From Punctularia strigosozonata HHB-11173 SS5 (Eukaryota > Basidiomycota > Agaricomycetes > Corticiales > Punctulariaceae), in the NCBI RefSeq assembly GCF_000264995.1, contig NW_006767445.1, forward strand, positions 128,851-192,850: 64,000 bases of DNA, written 5' to 3'. The notes under the pieces were generated by a model that saw nothing but the letters and a program-made list of their open reading frames with translations, did not search any database and was not told the DNA's origin. Numbering within the stretch: position 1 is the first letter of the stretch; each line of letters begins with the position of its first letter. The position numbers and the translations under genes were made by a program. Of this stretch, positions 62,883-64,000 are shown piece after piece.

Positions 62883-64000
62883 GACAGATAAAGCAAAAGG
62901 TGACAATACAAGGCTCTCTCAGATCGTTGAGGTAAGAGTTGTTAACGTGAATGATTTACTTTTCGCGGTGTCGTCGCAAGGGGTGCGAGGCGTATAAGAT
63001 GGGCCCGCTGAGCGTGCGCGCCAAGCGAGAAAGGGGGCGTGTAAGACGTGCGCAGTGGGTGTGAGTGTGGGCGTTTGACGAGCGGTTGCGGGATCGAGCC
63101 GTGCGTGGACGTTGATAAGCCTGGTCGAGCTAAGGTGGATCAGGCTCCGAACCGACGAAGATGCGCCAGGCCCGGTCCGGATGAAGCTAATCAGATCTGC
63201 GCCGGCGGGCGTCCGTCGTTCTGTTCGTCGTCGTTGATGCCTTTACAATAATACGTCGGGCGTCGTGCGCGTCGGTGTTGGGAATCGCGAATATTGCTGG
63301 CGTTCACGACCGCGAAATGGGCGCCCTGAAGGCGATATACCGTTTAGGCGGCCTCTGACCATGTGGGCGCAGGAACGGGTCAGGTGATGCGCCCGGATTG
63401 AGCGGGTTTTCGCACGCTGCGCGCTCGGCACTTTCCACGGTCTGCTTTCCTCTCAGCTTGGACTTTCATATATGTACGCGTTTGAGGCCCAAATCTGACG
63501 CTAAAGTGCCTCCGGACACACATGTGCTTAGATCTCGACTGCGGAGGTCACAATGCCCTTGCCTCTGACCGAAGATCGTCCAAAGACGTCCTATGGCGTA
63601 GGAAACGGAAGATTCATGAGCCTCTGATCATGACAAACATATTCTTTCCCATTCATTCGTCCAGTGAATCGGTTATATGATCTCATATAAAGCGCAGACG
63701 CTCTCGATCAGGTAAGTTCTGCTCACTGACAGAATCGCGACTCCGAGCCTTCTCAAGTCGTGTACAGGGTCATAGAGCACCTGATTCTTCTCCTGAACGA
63801 ACGAAACCAAGCGCACGAGCCACGCTCTCTCCACGTGGGCGAATACGGATGTACATACTAGCATTCACCGCTACTGCATGGCGCGTGGTTGCCAAGTTGT
63901 TGAGTCGAACGAACGTTGCATGCTTGAACGTTCTGAACAGGCACTCGGAGCTGCTCTGCCGGAAGCAGAGGGGCATTGGCGTAGCCTGTGTCAATGGCTG
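62883..64000. other. Intergenic region to the right edge, no gene recognised
   Basis: About 1.1 kb. It begins with the promoter of the SR-protein kinase. A minus-strand frame at 63673-63864 (MLVCTSVFAHVERAWLVRLV) has no known motif. Nothing else could be supported. Confidence 0.45.

Overview
The window looks like nuclear DNA of a filamentous basidiomycete (Agaricomycetes). Genes are broken by many 45-80 nt GT-AG introns. Two families typical of mushroom-forming fungi are present: seven-transmembrane proteins of the DUF6533 type, and adenylate-forming reductases (adenylation-carrier-reductase). Much of the sequence reads as a secondary-metabolite region, with two related reducing polyketide synthases, two adenylate-forming reductases, two FAD monooxygenases, a short-chain dehydrogenase and three major-facilitator transporters. 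No transcription factor and no P450 were recognised.

Layout. 1-16.7 kb: the 5' part of a polyketide synthase (minus strand, running off the left edge), a divergent FAD monooxygenase, a 14-TM-type efflux pump, a 3-kb stretch with no gene, a seven-TM membrane protein and a second FAD monooxygenase (minus). 17.0-22.7 kb: a DIRS-order retroelement with split direct repeats that look identical. It sits between the second monooxygenase and a divergent short-chain dehydrogenase (22.9-24.3 kb). 24.4-46.6 kb: a block of about 20 kb framed by two 0.9-kb direct repeats. It holds an F-box/LRR pseudogene, adenylate-forming reductase 1, an MCT-type transporter enclosed in its own 0.33-kb inverted repeats, a second seven-TM gene, and a complete polyketide synthase (KS-AT-DH-KR-ACP-TE). 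By eye the block is clearly poorer in G+C than the DNA on its left and just to its right. 47-54 kb: a DUF6533 membrane protein and adenylate-forming reductase 2. 54-64 kb: an unassigned stretch, a sugar transporter, methionine sulfoxide reductase A and an SR-protein kinase, which look like ordinary core genes.

How the genes may work together (inference). The polyketide synthases would build partly reduced chains. The adenylate-forming reductases activate a carboxylic acid and reduce it to an aldehyde. The monooxygenases and the dehydrogenase would tailor products, and the transporters would export or import them. The same gene types occur on both sides of the retroelement, in different order and orientation, which suggests an old duplicated cluster remodelled by repeats.

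Limits. Exon borders were read by eye from conserved motifs and splice signals. Stop and start codons are given where they could be read. No similarity search or computed identity stands behind any call.
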